A stretch of DNA of 64,000 nucleotides from SVMC01 sp045601345 (GCA_045601345.1 JAZRZL010000075.1:20101-84100), one strand, 5' to 3'; positions 44,661-53,806 are shown, counted from the stretch's first letter. Made by a program: numbers and translations. Notes: generated from the letters alone by a model not told the origin.

Positions 44661-44908
44661 AGGACAGAGAAAACCATTCCCAATTGCAGTAAGTTAACAG
44701 CCCTTGCCTTCCCCTCTGGGGAAGATGCCGCCCGCAGGCGGCGGATGAGGTTGGCCTTCTAAGATGGAGTGCTTTCTATGTTAGGGAGATTTTCTGTTTT
44801 AGCAGTGCATCCAATGACCTCTTCCGTCTTGCTTCGCTCGACAGCTTCCCCAGAGGGGAAGGCAAGGGCTGTTGACCTACTACCATTGAGAACGGTTCTC
44901 TGTCCCTC
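44661..44908. repeat. MITE-like repeat, copy I (core only)
   Basis: GACAGAGAAAACCATTCCCA on the left mirrors GAGAACGGTTCTCTGTCCC on the right. The inside has the CTTCCCC/GGGGAAG pairs, GCCGCCCGCAGGCGGC and CTTGCTTCGCTCGACAGC. It lies in the leader of the following gene. Confidence 0.85.
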
Positions 44909-44922
44909 TGGGAGGAACAAAA

Positions 44923-46107
44923 ATGCTGAATGAAAAAATGTATGCGTTGGGTGCGGTACGCTCCGGGATTCGGGAGCTGTTTGAGTATGGCCTAAAGCAG
45001 GCGGCGATTGTGGGCAAGGAGAATGTATTTGATTATTCTCTGGGCAACCCCTCCATTCCCGCGCCGGAGCTGGTCAATGAATCTATTAAGGATATTGTAG
45101 ATACGGAGGATACCCTCCTTGTCCATGGCTATACCTCCGCGCCCGGTTATGACGGGGTGCGTCAGGCGGTGGCGGACAATCTCAATGCGCGGTTTGACGC
45201 TGGTGTACGGCCACAGAATTTGTTTTTCACCTGCGGCGCTGCCCCGGGTCTGGTATCCGTGCTCAAGGCGCTGATTGTGGACAGCCATTCCGAGATCATT
45301 GCCATTGCGCCCTTTTTCCCCGAATACCGCCCCTTCACCGAGGCCAACGGCGGGAAATTTACCGTAGTGCCGCCCGATATGGCGCATTTCCAGATCCATT
45401 TTGACGCATTGGCGGATGCCATTGGCGCAAATACGCAGGGCATCATTGTCAATTCGCCCAACAACCCCTCCGGTGTTGTGTATACTCGGGAAACCTTGGA
45501 GAAGCTTGCCGTCCTCCTGCGCGAAAAACAGGCACAATTCGGTCATCCCATTTATCTGATTGCCGATGAGCCTTACCGCGAGCTGGTTTACGGCGGTATG
45601 GAAGCGCCCTTCATCCCCTGTATTTATGAAAACACCATCGTGTGCTATTCCTGGTCAAAGTCCCTGAGCCTACCCGGGGAACGCATTGGCTATGTCTACG
45701 TCCCGGATGCCGCTGCCGACAGCGAAGCGGTATTCGCGGCAGTTGCCGGTGCGGCCAGAGCCTGCGGCCATGTGTGCCCGCCCTCTCTGCTCCAGAGAGT
45801 GGTTGCCCGCTGTGTGGATCGGATGCCCGATTTGGAGGCCTATGATGCCAATCGTACCCTGCTCTATACCGAGCTGAGCGCTATGGGCTATACCATGGCC
45901 AAGCCGGACGGCGCATTTTATCTCTTCATCAAGGCACCCGGCGGCGATTCCGATGCTTTCTCCGAAAGGGCAAAGAAGAAAAATCTCCTTCTCGTCCCTG
46001 GTACCAGCTTCGGCTGCAAGTCGTATTTCCGTATTTGCTACTGCGTCTCCAATGACATGATCCGCCGCAGTCTTCCCGTCTTCCGCGAGCTGATGGAGGA
46101 AGCATAA
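44923..46107 (+). CDS. PLP-dependent class I/II aminotransferase
   Basis: 394 residues. Fold-type-I motifs: FDYSLGNPSIPAPELV, HGYTSAPGYDGVRQAVA, GAAPGLVSVLKAL, NSPNNPSGVVYTRE, DEPYRELVYGG and the Schiff-base lysine Lys246 in CYSWSKSLSLPGERIGY; the Arg in SYFRICYCVS binds the carboxylate. It resembles AspC/AspB-type enzymes, but the substrate cannot be set. CTGGGAGG precedes the ATG. It stands alone with a terminator after it. Confidence 0.9.
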   Translation: MLNEKMYALGAVRSGIRELFEYGLKQAAIVGKENVFDYSLGNPSIPAPELVNESIKDIVDTEDTLLVHGYTSAPGYDGVRQAVADNLNARFDAGVRPQNLFFTCGAAPGLVSVLKALIVDSHSEIIAIAPFFPEYRPFTEANGGKFTVVPPDMAHFQIHFDALADAIGANTQGIIVNSPNNPSGVVYTRETLEKLAVLLREKQAQFGHPIYLIADEPYRELVYGGMEAPFIPCIYENTIVCYSWSKSLSLPGERIGYVYVPDAAADSEAVFAAVAGAARACGHVCPPSLLQRVVARCVDRMPDLEAYDANRTLLYTELSAMGYTMAKPDGAFYLFIKAPGGDSDAFSERAKKKNLLLVPGTSFGCKSYFRICYCVSNDMIRRSLPVFRELMEEA

Positions 46108-46121
46108 CAACCAAATCATCC

Positions 46122-46153
46122 AGAGCCGTCTCAAGAATTTTGAGGCGGCTCTT
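46122..46153 (+). terminator. Terminator of the aminotransferase gene
   Basis: AGAGCCGTCTCA and TGAGGCGGCTCT form a stem with one G-T pair, followed by TTATAT, 15 bases after the stop. Confidence 0.8.
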
Positions 46154-46218
46154 TATATACATTTTACAAATTATCCTACAGTTATTTTGTAATTATCATC
46201 AATAATATAAGATTTTCC

Positions 46219-46422
46219 TTGACATTGGGTGTTATTTATTATACTCTTATCATTATAATTGCCCTACTTCGGCCAGCAATAGGAAAGGGTCAAAGCCTTT
46301 TCGGAACGGTCTTGCAGTAGGAGACAAAAAAACCAATCCACAGCATCCCTTACAGTGCAGCACATGACCTTGGAGAGGGTCACTAAAAACTACTACTCTA
46401 TAATATAAGGATATAAATATAT
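46219..46422 (+). promoter_or_regulatory. Promoter and long structured leader of the M14 gene
   Basis: TTGACA (46219-46224) and TATACT (46240-46245) have a short 15-base spacer. About 170 nt of leader follow, with small hairpins (GAAAGG/CCTTTTC near 46280-46300; TGACC/GGTCA near 46368-46384). The ribosome site before the ATG is weak (AAGGATATAAATATAT). No known riboswitch class is recognised. Confidence 0.4.
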
Positions 46423-49400
46423 ATGAAGAAGCCTGTTGTACGCGCATTGTCTATCCTTTTGATTTTTACTGTACTCCTATCTACACTGGCGGCATCGGCA
46501 TTTGCGTTTTCTGTGAATCTTAAAGAGCTGGCACAGAAGGAGGATGAAAATCTCGGTGGAAATTACGAAGTGCAGGATGTCATTTCTCTGATTGAGCCGA
46601 GATATCACACCATTCGGATTCCTGTAGCTGATATGACGTTGGAGGAGCTTCGTCAGTATGACGTTGATGATATCACCCTGCGTCTGGATCGGGATTCGGA
46701 GCGCCCCTATCTTGACACGACCCTCTATCCCAGCCAGAATGCGGGCGGCGATATGAGGGATGCCTCCATCTGGCTAACGCAGCTTGATGATGATGTACCC
46801 TTTTTCACGGACTTTTCTGTTACTGCGGACGAAGAAAATGGCACAGCGATTTTGCTGGTGACCTTTTTCTCAAACTTTTATTTTTATGATCCAAGCGACC
46901 TCTCTGTACCCAATTCTATTGGCGGCTCGTATCTGAATCTCTGCGGCTGGTTCCGGCTCACGGCTCAATTGGGAGACAGCATCCTCGGCAGCGCCGACCT
47001 CAAGATAACCCCCTATGAGAGCTTCCATACGATGAGCGAAATCTACACCGATATTGATAATATTGTCGAGCTTGCCACGCAAAATGGCCTCTATGCTGTG
47101 CGCGAATCCATGGGTACTTCCTCGGCCGGACGCGATATGCCCTACATAATTATTTCCGACAGTGCGCGCAGCGTTTCCGACTGGCTGGCCTTTACCGAGG
47201 AAGCGGAAAACCGTCCTACCCAGACGCTTGCCGATCTGGAGGCCGGAGTTTATGACAATCTTCGCGTCCCCGTGCTCTATTCCAATATCCATGCCTCAGA
47301 GGTAGCCGCTGCGGACGGCATTATGAAGTTTGCCGAGCTGCTGGCACAAACCGGCATGGATGGTACCCTCTCCTATAATATGCTTACCGACTTCACCGAG
47401 GCCGGACGCACAGAGCTTCAAAAGGAATGGAACGATCCGACGGTTTGCGCAAATATTACAGGCTACGCAGGTGTCACAGGCTATGGCATTGCAGTACCCG
47501 ATTTGGTGAAAGACACCGCCACCTATCTTGGCTTCCTCCGCAACGGCAACGAACAATCCGGCAGGGTGCCCCTGGACACCTTCTATGAGCAAGAGACGAA
47601 GACCGTTTCCATGCGCGAGCTTTTGGGCGGTGTGTTCTTTATTCTGGTTCCCGAGGAGAGCGTGGACGGACGTGTCTATATGGCTCGTACCTCAGCCAAT
47701 GGCTATGACCTCAACCGCGACAACACCTTCCAGACCACGCCCGAAACGGCCAATATGAACCGTATGATCGGCACCTATAACCCGGTCTGCTTTACGGAAT
47801 ACCATGGCCGCAAGACCAATTTCCAATGTGAGCCATGCTCCCCGCCCCACGAGCCGAATTTTGAGTATGACCTGCTTGCAGAGCACTTGGTTGCCGCCGG
47901 TGAAGCTTTGGGCATTGGCGCGGTAGCCAATAATCCTTCGTATCACAGCTATGCCATGCCCCAGCGCGACTTCCTCTTCTATACGGATAAGGCAAAAACC
48001 AAAACCAAATGGGTTTACCCTTGGGACGATATGTCCACCAGCTATACCCCGCAGTTTTCCATGCTCCATGGCTGCGTGGCCTACACCGTCGAGCTGCCTG
48101 CCTATAACGATGATGTTGTCACCGCTGTCTGCTATGGCAGTCTCAGTCAGGCCGATTATGTCAAAGAGGAGAAGCTGGGTTTTCTCATGGATCAGGTCAA
48201 AATCTATGAGCGCGGCGTGAAGAATGCGAACTCTGATGCCTATGAACTGGTCGGCCAGTGGTTCTGCAATCAGAGCGATGTAGAGGGCGCGGAAATGCAC
48301 ATCATGCGCCCGGAATATACCGGCGAGGGAGAAAACGGCAATTTCTATCCCGAATGCTACCTGATTCCTTTGGACAGGGAGAACCAGTGCAATTTACAGG
48401 CTGCCCGGGATACGATGATCTGGATGAGCCGCAACGATGTCAAGGTCAATCTCACCACCGCGCCAATTGCATATGACGGCATTACCTACCCTGCCGGAAC
48501 GCTGGTTATTCCCATGTATCAGGCCAAGCGCTCTGTTGCCAACAGCGCCTTGTATGGTGGTACGCTGCTCCAGTCCTGGCCAATCGTCTATTCTGAAAAT
48601 GTTACCGCCTTCCATAAAATCTATGGCTTCGATATGGCAACGGTCACGAAGCCGGCGGCATATGAACAGATTATGCAGCTTGCAGGCGAGTGTATGGATT
48701 ATGACGAGGTTTTATCCTATGCGGACTCCATCACCTCTTCGTTCCGCGGCGAAGCGGGCAGGGATGTTATTATCCGCAATGATTCTTCGGATGCCGCTGC
48801 CGCAGTCAATGCGCTGCTGCAAGAGGGCAGAAAGGTCGGCATGATTGTCGATGGCGAGCGAAAGGGCGATTTTATCTGCTCCTATGCGGATTATCTCACC
48901 GTTGCTGACCGCTATCTCCTGCTTGCCACGGGGGTCGCTGCCAGAAGTGAAGGCATTCATGCCCAGTGCATCAAAACCAATCCCACGGTCTATATCACCG
49001 GCGTTCCCGATGATAACCCTTATAGCTGTATCACCTTATTCCAGCTATACAATACCAACTGGAATTATGATCGGGTTGCCATGGAGAATATGAATTTCAA
49101 TATGACAGAAATTCTTTCCGAGGCGGATGTCATTGCAGGCTCCAGCGAACTCACCAAGGCAGAAAGTGCCGCAATCCTAAATGGCACCCCCTATATTGGC
49201 TATGGCTCTACCATCTATTATAACAATGGCTTTAAGGCGATTAACAGCGCCATAGGCGGCGCAACCCGTACAGCGCTGCCCGGTGCGATGGACTGCCTGT
49301 GCTATGTGACCTATCCATCCAATACGCTGGTCAATGCCAGCTATATCGCGGGCGGGGATGATATGCTCTATGGCTATGCCTACGAAGACGGCTACTACGG

Positions 49401-50361
49401 CTACTTCAGCAAGATCCCAGCCGGTGCGGTGCCGCTGGTCGCTGTCGATGGCTCCCGTACCCCCATACAGGGCTTTATTCCCACAAGCAGCGCCTACCGA
49501 ACCTTCCTGAATGGCGGGATTCTCGGCTACAGCTTTGATAATGCGAAGCTCCATCTTGCCATCTTTGCCAACACCCTGACCTATAAGGCACACCAGAAGG
49601 ACGAATATACCTACATCAGCAATTTCATTTTCTCCTCTCTTCTGACCGATGAGGCATATGTCGGCACCTGCGCCCACCAATTGGAGACGGAACGCATCCC
49701 CGCTACCTGTCTGGAGGGCGGCTACAGCGTCTATACCTGCACCATCTGCGGCTATGAATATACCGCAGATGAGACCCCGGCACTGGGACACAGCTATGTC
49801 GATGGTGTGTGCATCCGCTGCGCAGAGCCGGAGCCTGTAAGGCTGCTTCTTGGCGCAGCAACCGGCAAAGCGGGGGATACGGTCACAGTTTCCCTCTCTG
49901 TCAAAAATAATCCGGGTCTTGCGTCCTTCCAGCCGATCCCGCTGTATGATGCCGATCAGCTTGAACTGATTGAGATGGTATATCTATCGGAAACCGCTGT
50001 CCAAAACGGTGTCATTGCCAACCTGCGCTTCCGAATAAAGGAAGACTGCATATTGGGTGCAATAGCCGTTTCGCTGGAGGAAATGCCGGACGTTGCCATT
50101 TCCGATGGCCAAATCCATGTGGTGGATTATATTCCCGGTGATTTGGATAGCGACAACGAGATTACTGTCCGCGATCTGGCGCTTCTGCGCCGCTATCTTG
50201 CCAATGGCACCGCATTCCCCGCAAATCAGGATGCCGCCGATCTGGACGGAATCCCAGGCATCAATGAGGAGGATGTGGCATATCTGCGCCGCTTCCTTGC
50301 CTATTGGGAGGGCTATGTACCAAGCTATAAGTTAGCGGCTGCGGAAACCTTCCCAACATAG
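46423..50361 (+). CDS. Secreted M14 zinc carboxypeptidase with cohesin and dockerin domains
   Basis: 1,312 residues. The signal peptide is residues 1-28. The M14 catalytic set is complete: His290 and Glu293 (NIHASE), Asn431-Arg432 (GYDLNRD), His461 (FTEYHGR) and general base Glu557 (YTVELPAY). A Cys-rich CTICGYEYTADETPALGHSY repeat lies near 1100-1125, a cohesin-like domain at about 1139-1235 (GKAGDTVTVSLSVKNNPG) and a type-I dockerin at 1239-1302 (GDLDSDNEITVRDL, then DLDGIPGINEEDVAYL). It is probably a cell-surface or complex-bound exopeptidase. The final residues LAAAETFPT and the stop are encoded by repeat copy J, so the true end has been replaced. Confidence 0.85.
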   Translation: MKKPVVRALSILLIFTVLLSTLAASAFAFSVNLKELAQKEDENLGGNYEVQDVISLIEPRYHTIRIPVADMTLEELRQYDVDDITLRLDRDSERPYLDTTLYPSQNAGGDMRDASIWLTQLDDDVPFFTDFSVTADEENGTAILLVTFFSNFYFYDPSDLSVPNSIGGSYLNLCGWFRLTAQLGDSILGSADLKITPYESFHTMSEIYTDIDNIVELATQNGLYAVRESMGTSSAGRDMPYIIISDSARSVSDWLAFTEEAENRPTQTLADLEAGVYDNLRVPVLYSNIHASEVAAADGIMKFAELLAQTGMDGTLSYNMLTDFTEAGRTELQKEWNDPTVCANITGYAGVTGYGIAVPDLVKDTATYLGFLRNGNEQSGRVPLDTFYEQETKTVSMRELLGGVFFILVPEESVDGRVYMARTSANGYDLNRDNTFQTTPETANMNRMIGTYNPVCFTEYHGRKTNFQCEPCSPPHEPNFEYDLLAEHLVAAGEALGIGAVANNPSYHSYAMPQRDFLFYTDKAKTKTKWVYPWDDMSTSYTPQFSMLHGCVAYTVELPAYNDDVVTAVCYGSLSQADYVKEEKLGFLMDQVKIYERGVKNANSDAYELVGQWFCNQSDVEGAEMHIMRPEYTGEGENGNFYPECYLIPLDRENQCNLQAARDTMIWMSRNDVKVNLTTAPIAYDGITYPAGTLVIPMYQAKRSVANSALYGGTLLQSWPIVYSENVTAFHKIYGFDMATVTKPAAYEQIMQLAGECMDYDEVLSYADSITSSFRGEAGRDVIIRNDSSDAAAAVNALLQEGRKVGMIVDGERKGDFICSYADYLTVADRYLLLATGVAARSEGIHAQCIKTNPTVYITGVPDDNPYSCITLFQLYNTNWNYDRVAMENMNFNMTEILSEADVIAGSSELTKAESAAILNGTPYIGYGSTIYYNNGFKAINSAIGGATRTALPGAMDCLCYVTYPSNTLVNASYIAGGDDMLYGYAYEDGYYGYFSKIPAGAVPLVAVDGSRTPIQGFIPTSSAYRTFLNGGILGYSFDNAKLHLAIFANTLTYKAHQKDEYTYISNFIFSSLLTDEAYVGTCAHQLETERIPATCLEGGYSVYTCTICGYEYTADETPALGHSYVDGVCIRCAEPEPVRLLLGAATGKAGDTVTVSLSVKNNPGLASFQPIPLYDADQLELIEMVYLSETAVQNGVIANLRFRIKEDCILGAIAVSLEEMPDVAISDGQIHVVDYIPGDLDSDNEITVRDLALLRRYLANGTAFPANQDAADLDGIPGINEEDVAYLRRFLAYWEGYVPSYKLAAAETFPT

Positions 50362-50960
50362 CCCGCGCCAAGGCTTCCCCTCTGGGGAAGCTGTCGAGCG
50401 AAGCGAGACTGAAGAGGTCATTGGAAGCACTACTAAAACCGAAAATTTTCCCAATATAGGAAGCACTCTGTATGAGGAGTGAAACCTCATCCGCCGCCTG
50501 CGGGCGGCACCTTCCCCAGAGGGGAAGGCAAGGGCTAAGGCTTCCCCTCTGGGGAAGCTGTCGAGCGAAGCGAGACTGAAGAGGTCATTGGAAGCACTAC
50601 TAAAACCGAAAATTTTCCCAATATAGGAAGCACTCTGTCTTAGGAGGCCAACCTCATCCGCCGCCTGCGGGCGGCACCTTCCCCAGAGGGGAAGGCAAGG
50701 GGCTAAGGCTTCCCCTTTGGGGAAGCTGTCGAGCGAAGCGAGACGGAAGAGGTCATTGGAAGCACTACTAAAACCGAAAACCTTCCTAACATAGAAAGCA
50801 CGCAGTTTCAGGAGTGAAACCTCATCCGCCGCCTGCGGGCGGCACCTTCCCCAGAGGGGAAGGCAGGGGCTGTTAATTTACTGCCATGGAAAATCGCCCA
50901 CTGTCCTGTTGTTGTCTATCCCAATGTTCACATTTTCTTAACTCGTTCAATTACCGTGGT
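50331..50960. repeat. Three-unit tandem array of the MITE-like repeat, copy J
   Basis: Near-identical units begin with AGGCTTCCCC at 50371, 50538 and 50706 (periods 167 and 168). Each has CTGTCGAGCGAAGCGAGAC, AGGTCATTGGAAGCACTACT, a CGCCGCCTGCGGGCGG hairpin and CCAGAGGGGAAGGC. The right end finishes with the full outer terminus ACTCGTTCAATTACCGTGG. The left end overlaps the last codons of the M14 gene. Confidence 0.9.
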
Positions 50961-50968
50961 TTTGGCGG

Positions 50969-50997
50969 TTGATTTATTCGGTTTTATTATTTATAAT
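50969..50997 (+). promoter_or_regulatory. Promoter of metG
   Basis: TTGATT (50969-50974) and TATAAT (50992-50997), 17-base spacer, directly after the outer terminus of the repeat array. No T-box leader is seen. Confidence 0.75.
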
Positions 50998-51062
50998 AAT
51001 AGTATTCAAAAATCCGGCCTTCGCCCATTCGTGAGGGTACGAACCAAAAGGAGGCATTTTGT

Positions 51063-53033
51063 ATGTGCCAGAATTGCGAAAAGGAAAAATTTTATATTAC
51101 AACGCCCATCTATTATCCCTCCGCCAAGCTCCATATCGGCCACACCTACTGCACCGTGGCGACCGATGCCATGGCCAGATACAAGCGTCTGCGCGGCTAT
51201 GATGTGATGTTCCTCACCGGCACCGATGAGCACGGCATGAAGATTGAGGAGAAGGCGAAGGAAGCCGGTATTACGCCGCAGGAATTCGTGGACGGCATCG
51301 TGCTGGGCGAAGGCGGCGTGAAAGACCTGTGGAAGCTGATGAACATCTCCTATGACCGCTTCATCCGCACCACCGATGACTACCATGTGGAAGCCATCCA
51401 GAAAATTTTCCGCAAGATGTACGACAATGGCGATATCTACAAGGGCGCTTATAAGGGTCTGTACTGCACCCCCTGTGAATCCTTCTGGACGGAAAGCCAG
51501 CTCGTGGACGGCAAGTGCCCCGACTGTGGCCGTGAGGTGCATGAGGCTGAGGAGGAGGCTTACTTCTTCCGCCTTTCCAAGTATGCCGACCGCGTACAGG
51601 ATCTTCTGGAAAATACCGATTTCCTCCAGCCCCGTTCCCGCGTGAACGAGATGGTCAATAATTTCATTAAGCCGGGTCTGGAAGACCTCTGCGTTTCCCG
51701 CACCACCTTCACCTGGGGCATTCCTGTGGACTTTGATCCGGGTCATGTGGTCTATGTCTGGGTGGACGCTCTGTCCAACTATATTACCGCGCTGGGCTTT
51801 GGCAATGACAAGTACAGCGACTACAATAAATACTGGCCTGCCGATTATCATTTCGTGGGTAAGGAAATTGTCCGCTTCCACACCATCATTTGGCCCGCCA
51901 TGCTCATGAGCATGGGAGAACCCCTGCCCAAGCACGTATTCGGTCACGGTTGGCTGCTGCTTGACGGCGGCAAGATGTCCAAGTCCAAGGGCAATGTGGT
52001 AGACCCCTACCTGCTGGCACAGCGCTACGGCGTGGATGCGCTGCGCTTCTTCCTGCTGCGCTCGTTCCCCTTCGGCTCTGACGGCAACTTCTCCAATGAA
52101 CTGCTCATCAGCACCATCAACACCGACCTTGCCAATGATCTGGGCAATCTGGTCTCCCGCACCTGCGCCATGATCCAGAAGTTCTTCGGCGGCCAGCTCC
52201 CTGCCGAGCAGCAGGCCGATGAGGAAAAGGATGCCGAGCTGCTTGCCATGGCCGGAAGCCTCAGTGAAAAGTATGCCGAGCAGATGGATGCACTGGCCTT
52301 CCAGAATGCCCTTGCGGAAATTTTCAAGGTCATTTCCCGCGCCAATAAGTATATTGACGAAAACGAGCCGTGGAAGCTGGCTAAAGACCCCGCAGCAAGC
52401 GCCCGTCTGGCAAAGGTTATGTATAACCTGCTGGAAACCATCCGCATCTGTGCAGGTCTCCTTGTTCCCTTCATGCCCGATTCTGTGAAGGTCATTCTGG
52501 AGCGGATCGGCGCAAATGATGCGCCGTGGGATACCCTGTCCACCTTCGGCGTTCTGAACGCTGATGCAAGGATTATTGTAGGAGACCCCATTTTCCCGCG
52601 TATCGACATGGAAAAGGAACTGGCGGCTCTGGAGGAAATCCATCAGGCTGCCCTGCGCGAAGCGCTGCCAGAGAAGGAATTCGAGCCGTTTGCACCTGAG
52701 GTTTCCTTTGACGATTTCTGCAAGAGCGACCTGCGCGCCGTGAAGGTCAAGGCTTGCGAGGGCGTGAAGAAGAGCGACAAGCTCCTCAAGTTCACCCTCG
52801 ATGACGGCACCGGCACCGACCGCACCATCCTCTCCGGCATTGCTAAGTACTATGCCCCCGAGGATTTGGTCGGCAAGACCCTGCTTGCCATCATCAACCT
52901 GCCCCCCAGAAAAATGATGGGACGCGAATCCTGCGGTATGCTCCTGTCCTCCATCCATAAGGAGAAGGGCGAGGAGAAAATTAACCTCATCATGCTCGAC
53001 GATTCCATCCCCGCAGGCGCAAAGCTCTGCTGA
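51063..53033 (+). CDS. metG: Methionyl-tRNA synthetase
   Basis: 656 residues. A class-I synthetase with HIGH (His24-His27 in LHIGHTY) and KMSKS (304-308), a zinc knuckle (YCTPCESFW, KCPDCG near 135-160), WGIPVDFDPGHVVYVWVDAL, FVGKEIVRFHTIIWPAML, and a C-terminal EMAP/tRBD tRNA-binding domain (about 545-656; KSDLRAVKVKACEGVKKSDK). It charges initiator and elongator tRNA-Met. AAAGGAGG precedes the ATG. Confidence 0.97.
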   Translation: MCQNCEKEKFYITTPIYYPSAKLHIGHTYCTVATDAMARYKRLRGYDVMFLTGTDEHGMKIEEKAKEAGITPQEFVDGIVLGEGGVKDLWKLMNISYDRFIRTTDDYHVEAIQKIFRKMYDNGDIYKGAYKGLYCTPCESFWTESQLVDGKCPDCGREVHEAEEEAYFFRLSKYADRVQDLLENTDFLQPRSRVNEMVNNFIKPGLEDLCVSRTTFTWGIPVDFDPGHVVYVWVDALSNYITALGFGNDKYSDYNKYWPADYHFVGKEIVRFHTIIWPAMLMSMGEPLPKHVFGHGWLLLDGGKMSKSKGNVVDPYLLAQRYGVDALRFFLLRSFPFGSDGNFSNELLISTINTDLANDLGNLVSRTCAMIQKFFGGQLPAEQQADEEKDAELLAMAGSLSEKYAEQMDALAFQNALAEIFKVISRANKYIDENEPWKLAKDPAASARLAKVMYNLLETIRICAGLLVPFMPDSVKVILERIGANDAPWDTLSTFGVLNADARIIVGDPIFPRIDMEKELAALEEIHQAALREALPEKEFEPFAPEVSFDDFCKSDLRAVKVKACEGVKKSDKLLKFTLDDGTGTDRTILSGIAKYYAPEDLVGKTLLAIINLPPRKMMGRESCGMLLSSIHKEKGEEKINLIMLDDSIPAGAKLC

Positions 53034-53098
53034 TAAGGGATAAGAGGGCGGTTCTCCTGACCCCGCGTCTATTAAAAAATACAAAAAAATGCCACGAA

Positions 53099-53127
53099 CA
53101 AGGGGACGGGAGAATCGTCCCCTTGTC
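53099..53127 (-). terminator. Hairpin between metG and the HTH gene
   Basis: ACAAGGGGACG and CGTCCCCTTGT form an 11-bp stem. On the minus strand, after the HTH stop, it is followed by CGTGGCATTTTTTT. The sequence belongs to the dispersed GGGGACGG inverted-repeat type and may serve both converging genes. Confidence 0.65.
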
Positions 53128-53129
53128 CG

Positions 53130-53381
53130 CTATAATAAAGAATCATCCAATAGAGCTTCCATAGGCACATCTAAGATACGCGAAATTGTAAGAAGCTCAA
53201 TATCCGATACGATTCGAATTTGCCCCTCCAGCTTTGAAAGGCTTGAAGGGTTGATATCTACCCCGAGAAGCTGCATTTGAGCAACCAGTTCGCGTTGCTT
53301 CATATGACGTTCTTTACGGAGCGCCTCAATTTTTGCACCGCAGATATTCATGCGTCCATAGGGATAACGCCGTGGTTTCAT
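53130..53381 (-). CDS. Small XRE-type HTH regulator
   Basis: 83 residues. An HTH_3 domain fills most of it: IEALRKERHMKQRELVAQMQ, INPSSLSKLEGQIRIVSDIE, LLTISRILDVPMEALL. It is a cro/C1-like DNA-binding protein. Its upstream region carries two palindromes and a promoter in the opposite direction (53430-53458) toward the SLH genes, so it may repress itself and them. A Met at residue 11 is an alternative start, but no better ribosome site is seen there. Confidence 0.85.
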   Translation of the reverse strand: MKPRRYPYGRMNICGAKIEALRKERHMKQRELVAQMQLLGVDINPSSLSKLEGQIRIVSDIELLTISRILDVPMEALLDDSLL

Positions 53382-53394
53382 AGTATCACCGCAA

Positions 53395-53415
53395 ATAATT
53401 CTTTTACAGAATTAT
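53395..53415. promoter_or_regulatory. Operator-like palindrome upstream of the HTH gene
   Basis: ATAATTCT and AGAATTAT, perfect 8-bp arms around TTTAC, lie 14-34 bases before the HTH ATG. Confidence 0.6.
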
Positions 53416-53429
53416 ATTTCAAAAAGTAA

Positions 53430-53458
53430 TTGACTTAATTCCAAAATAGAATTATAAT
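53430..53458 (+). promoter_or_regulatory. Plus-strand promoter overlapping a second palindrome
   Basis: TTGACT (53430-53435) and TATAAT (53453-53458) with a 17-base spacer that contains TAATTC...GAATTA, a partial repeat of the operator at 53395. A repressor bound here would block transcription toward the SLH genes. Confidence 0.6.
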
Positions 53459-53641
53459 CTAAAAAAGATTGCAGGAAGGGGACAAGGAGACGGCGCAAAA
53501 CCGCCAATATTGTGTCTCCGCTGCAAAAACTCCTGATTTTTGGAACAAATGGAGTTTATTATCGTCAAACAGGTAGCCAATAAATTTGAGGGAAGGACTG
53601 GTTACAATGAACACGAAAGCCTTTTGAAAGCGATTTGCAAG
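53459..53641. other. Leader region without a recognised gene
   Basis: A + strand frame from about 53540 runs into repeat K and has no family match. GGGGACAAGGAGACGGC/TGTGTCTCC forms a partial inverted repeat near 53478-53520. Nothing certain. Confidence 0.35.
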
Positions 53642-53783
53642 AGTGGGACGGTTTTCAATGGCGTTAAGTTAGCAACTGTGAAAACTTTCGTTTTGATAAC
53701 ATTGTTCCACAGGGGTCAAGGCTTCCCCAGAAGGGAAGGCAAGGGCTGTTAACTTACTGCCATTGAGATTCCTTGTCTCCCAT
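53642..53783. repeat. MITE-like repeat, copy K (short core)
   Basis: GTTTTCAATGGCGTTAAGTT on the left and TTAACTTACTGCCATTGAGA on the right bound a 140-bp element. The ATGTTATCAAAACG block of copy E is present in inverted form. It lies directly before the ribosome site of the first SLH paralogue. Confidence 0.8.
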
Positions 53784-53806
53784 ATTTTAAAATAAGGAGA
53801 ATCATA

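Noticed and set aside
50364..50961. Possible CRISPR array
   Set aside because: The units are about 168 bp with nearly identical spacing and no unique spacers; no cas genes nearby. It is a tandem repeat of the MITE-like element.
50950..51062. T-box riboswitch before metG
   Set aside because: The leader after the promoter is too short, with no T-box core or terminator/antiterminator pair.
53540..53752. 70-codon plus-strand frame running into repeat K
   Set aside because: More than half is repeat sequence and there is no ribosome site; only about 30 residues are unique and match nothing.
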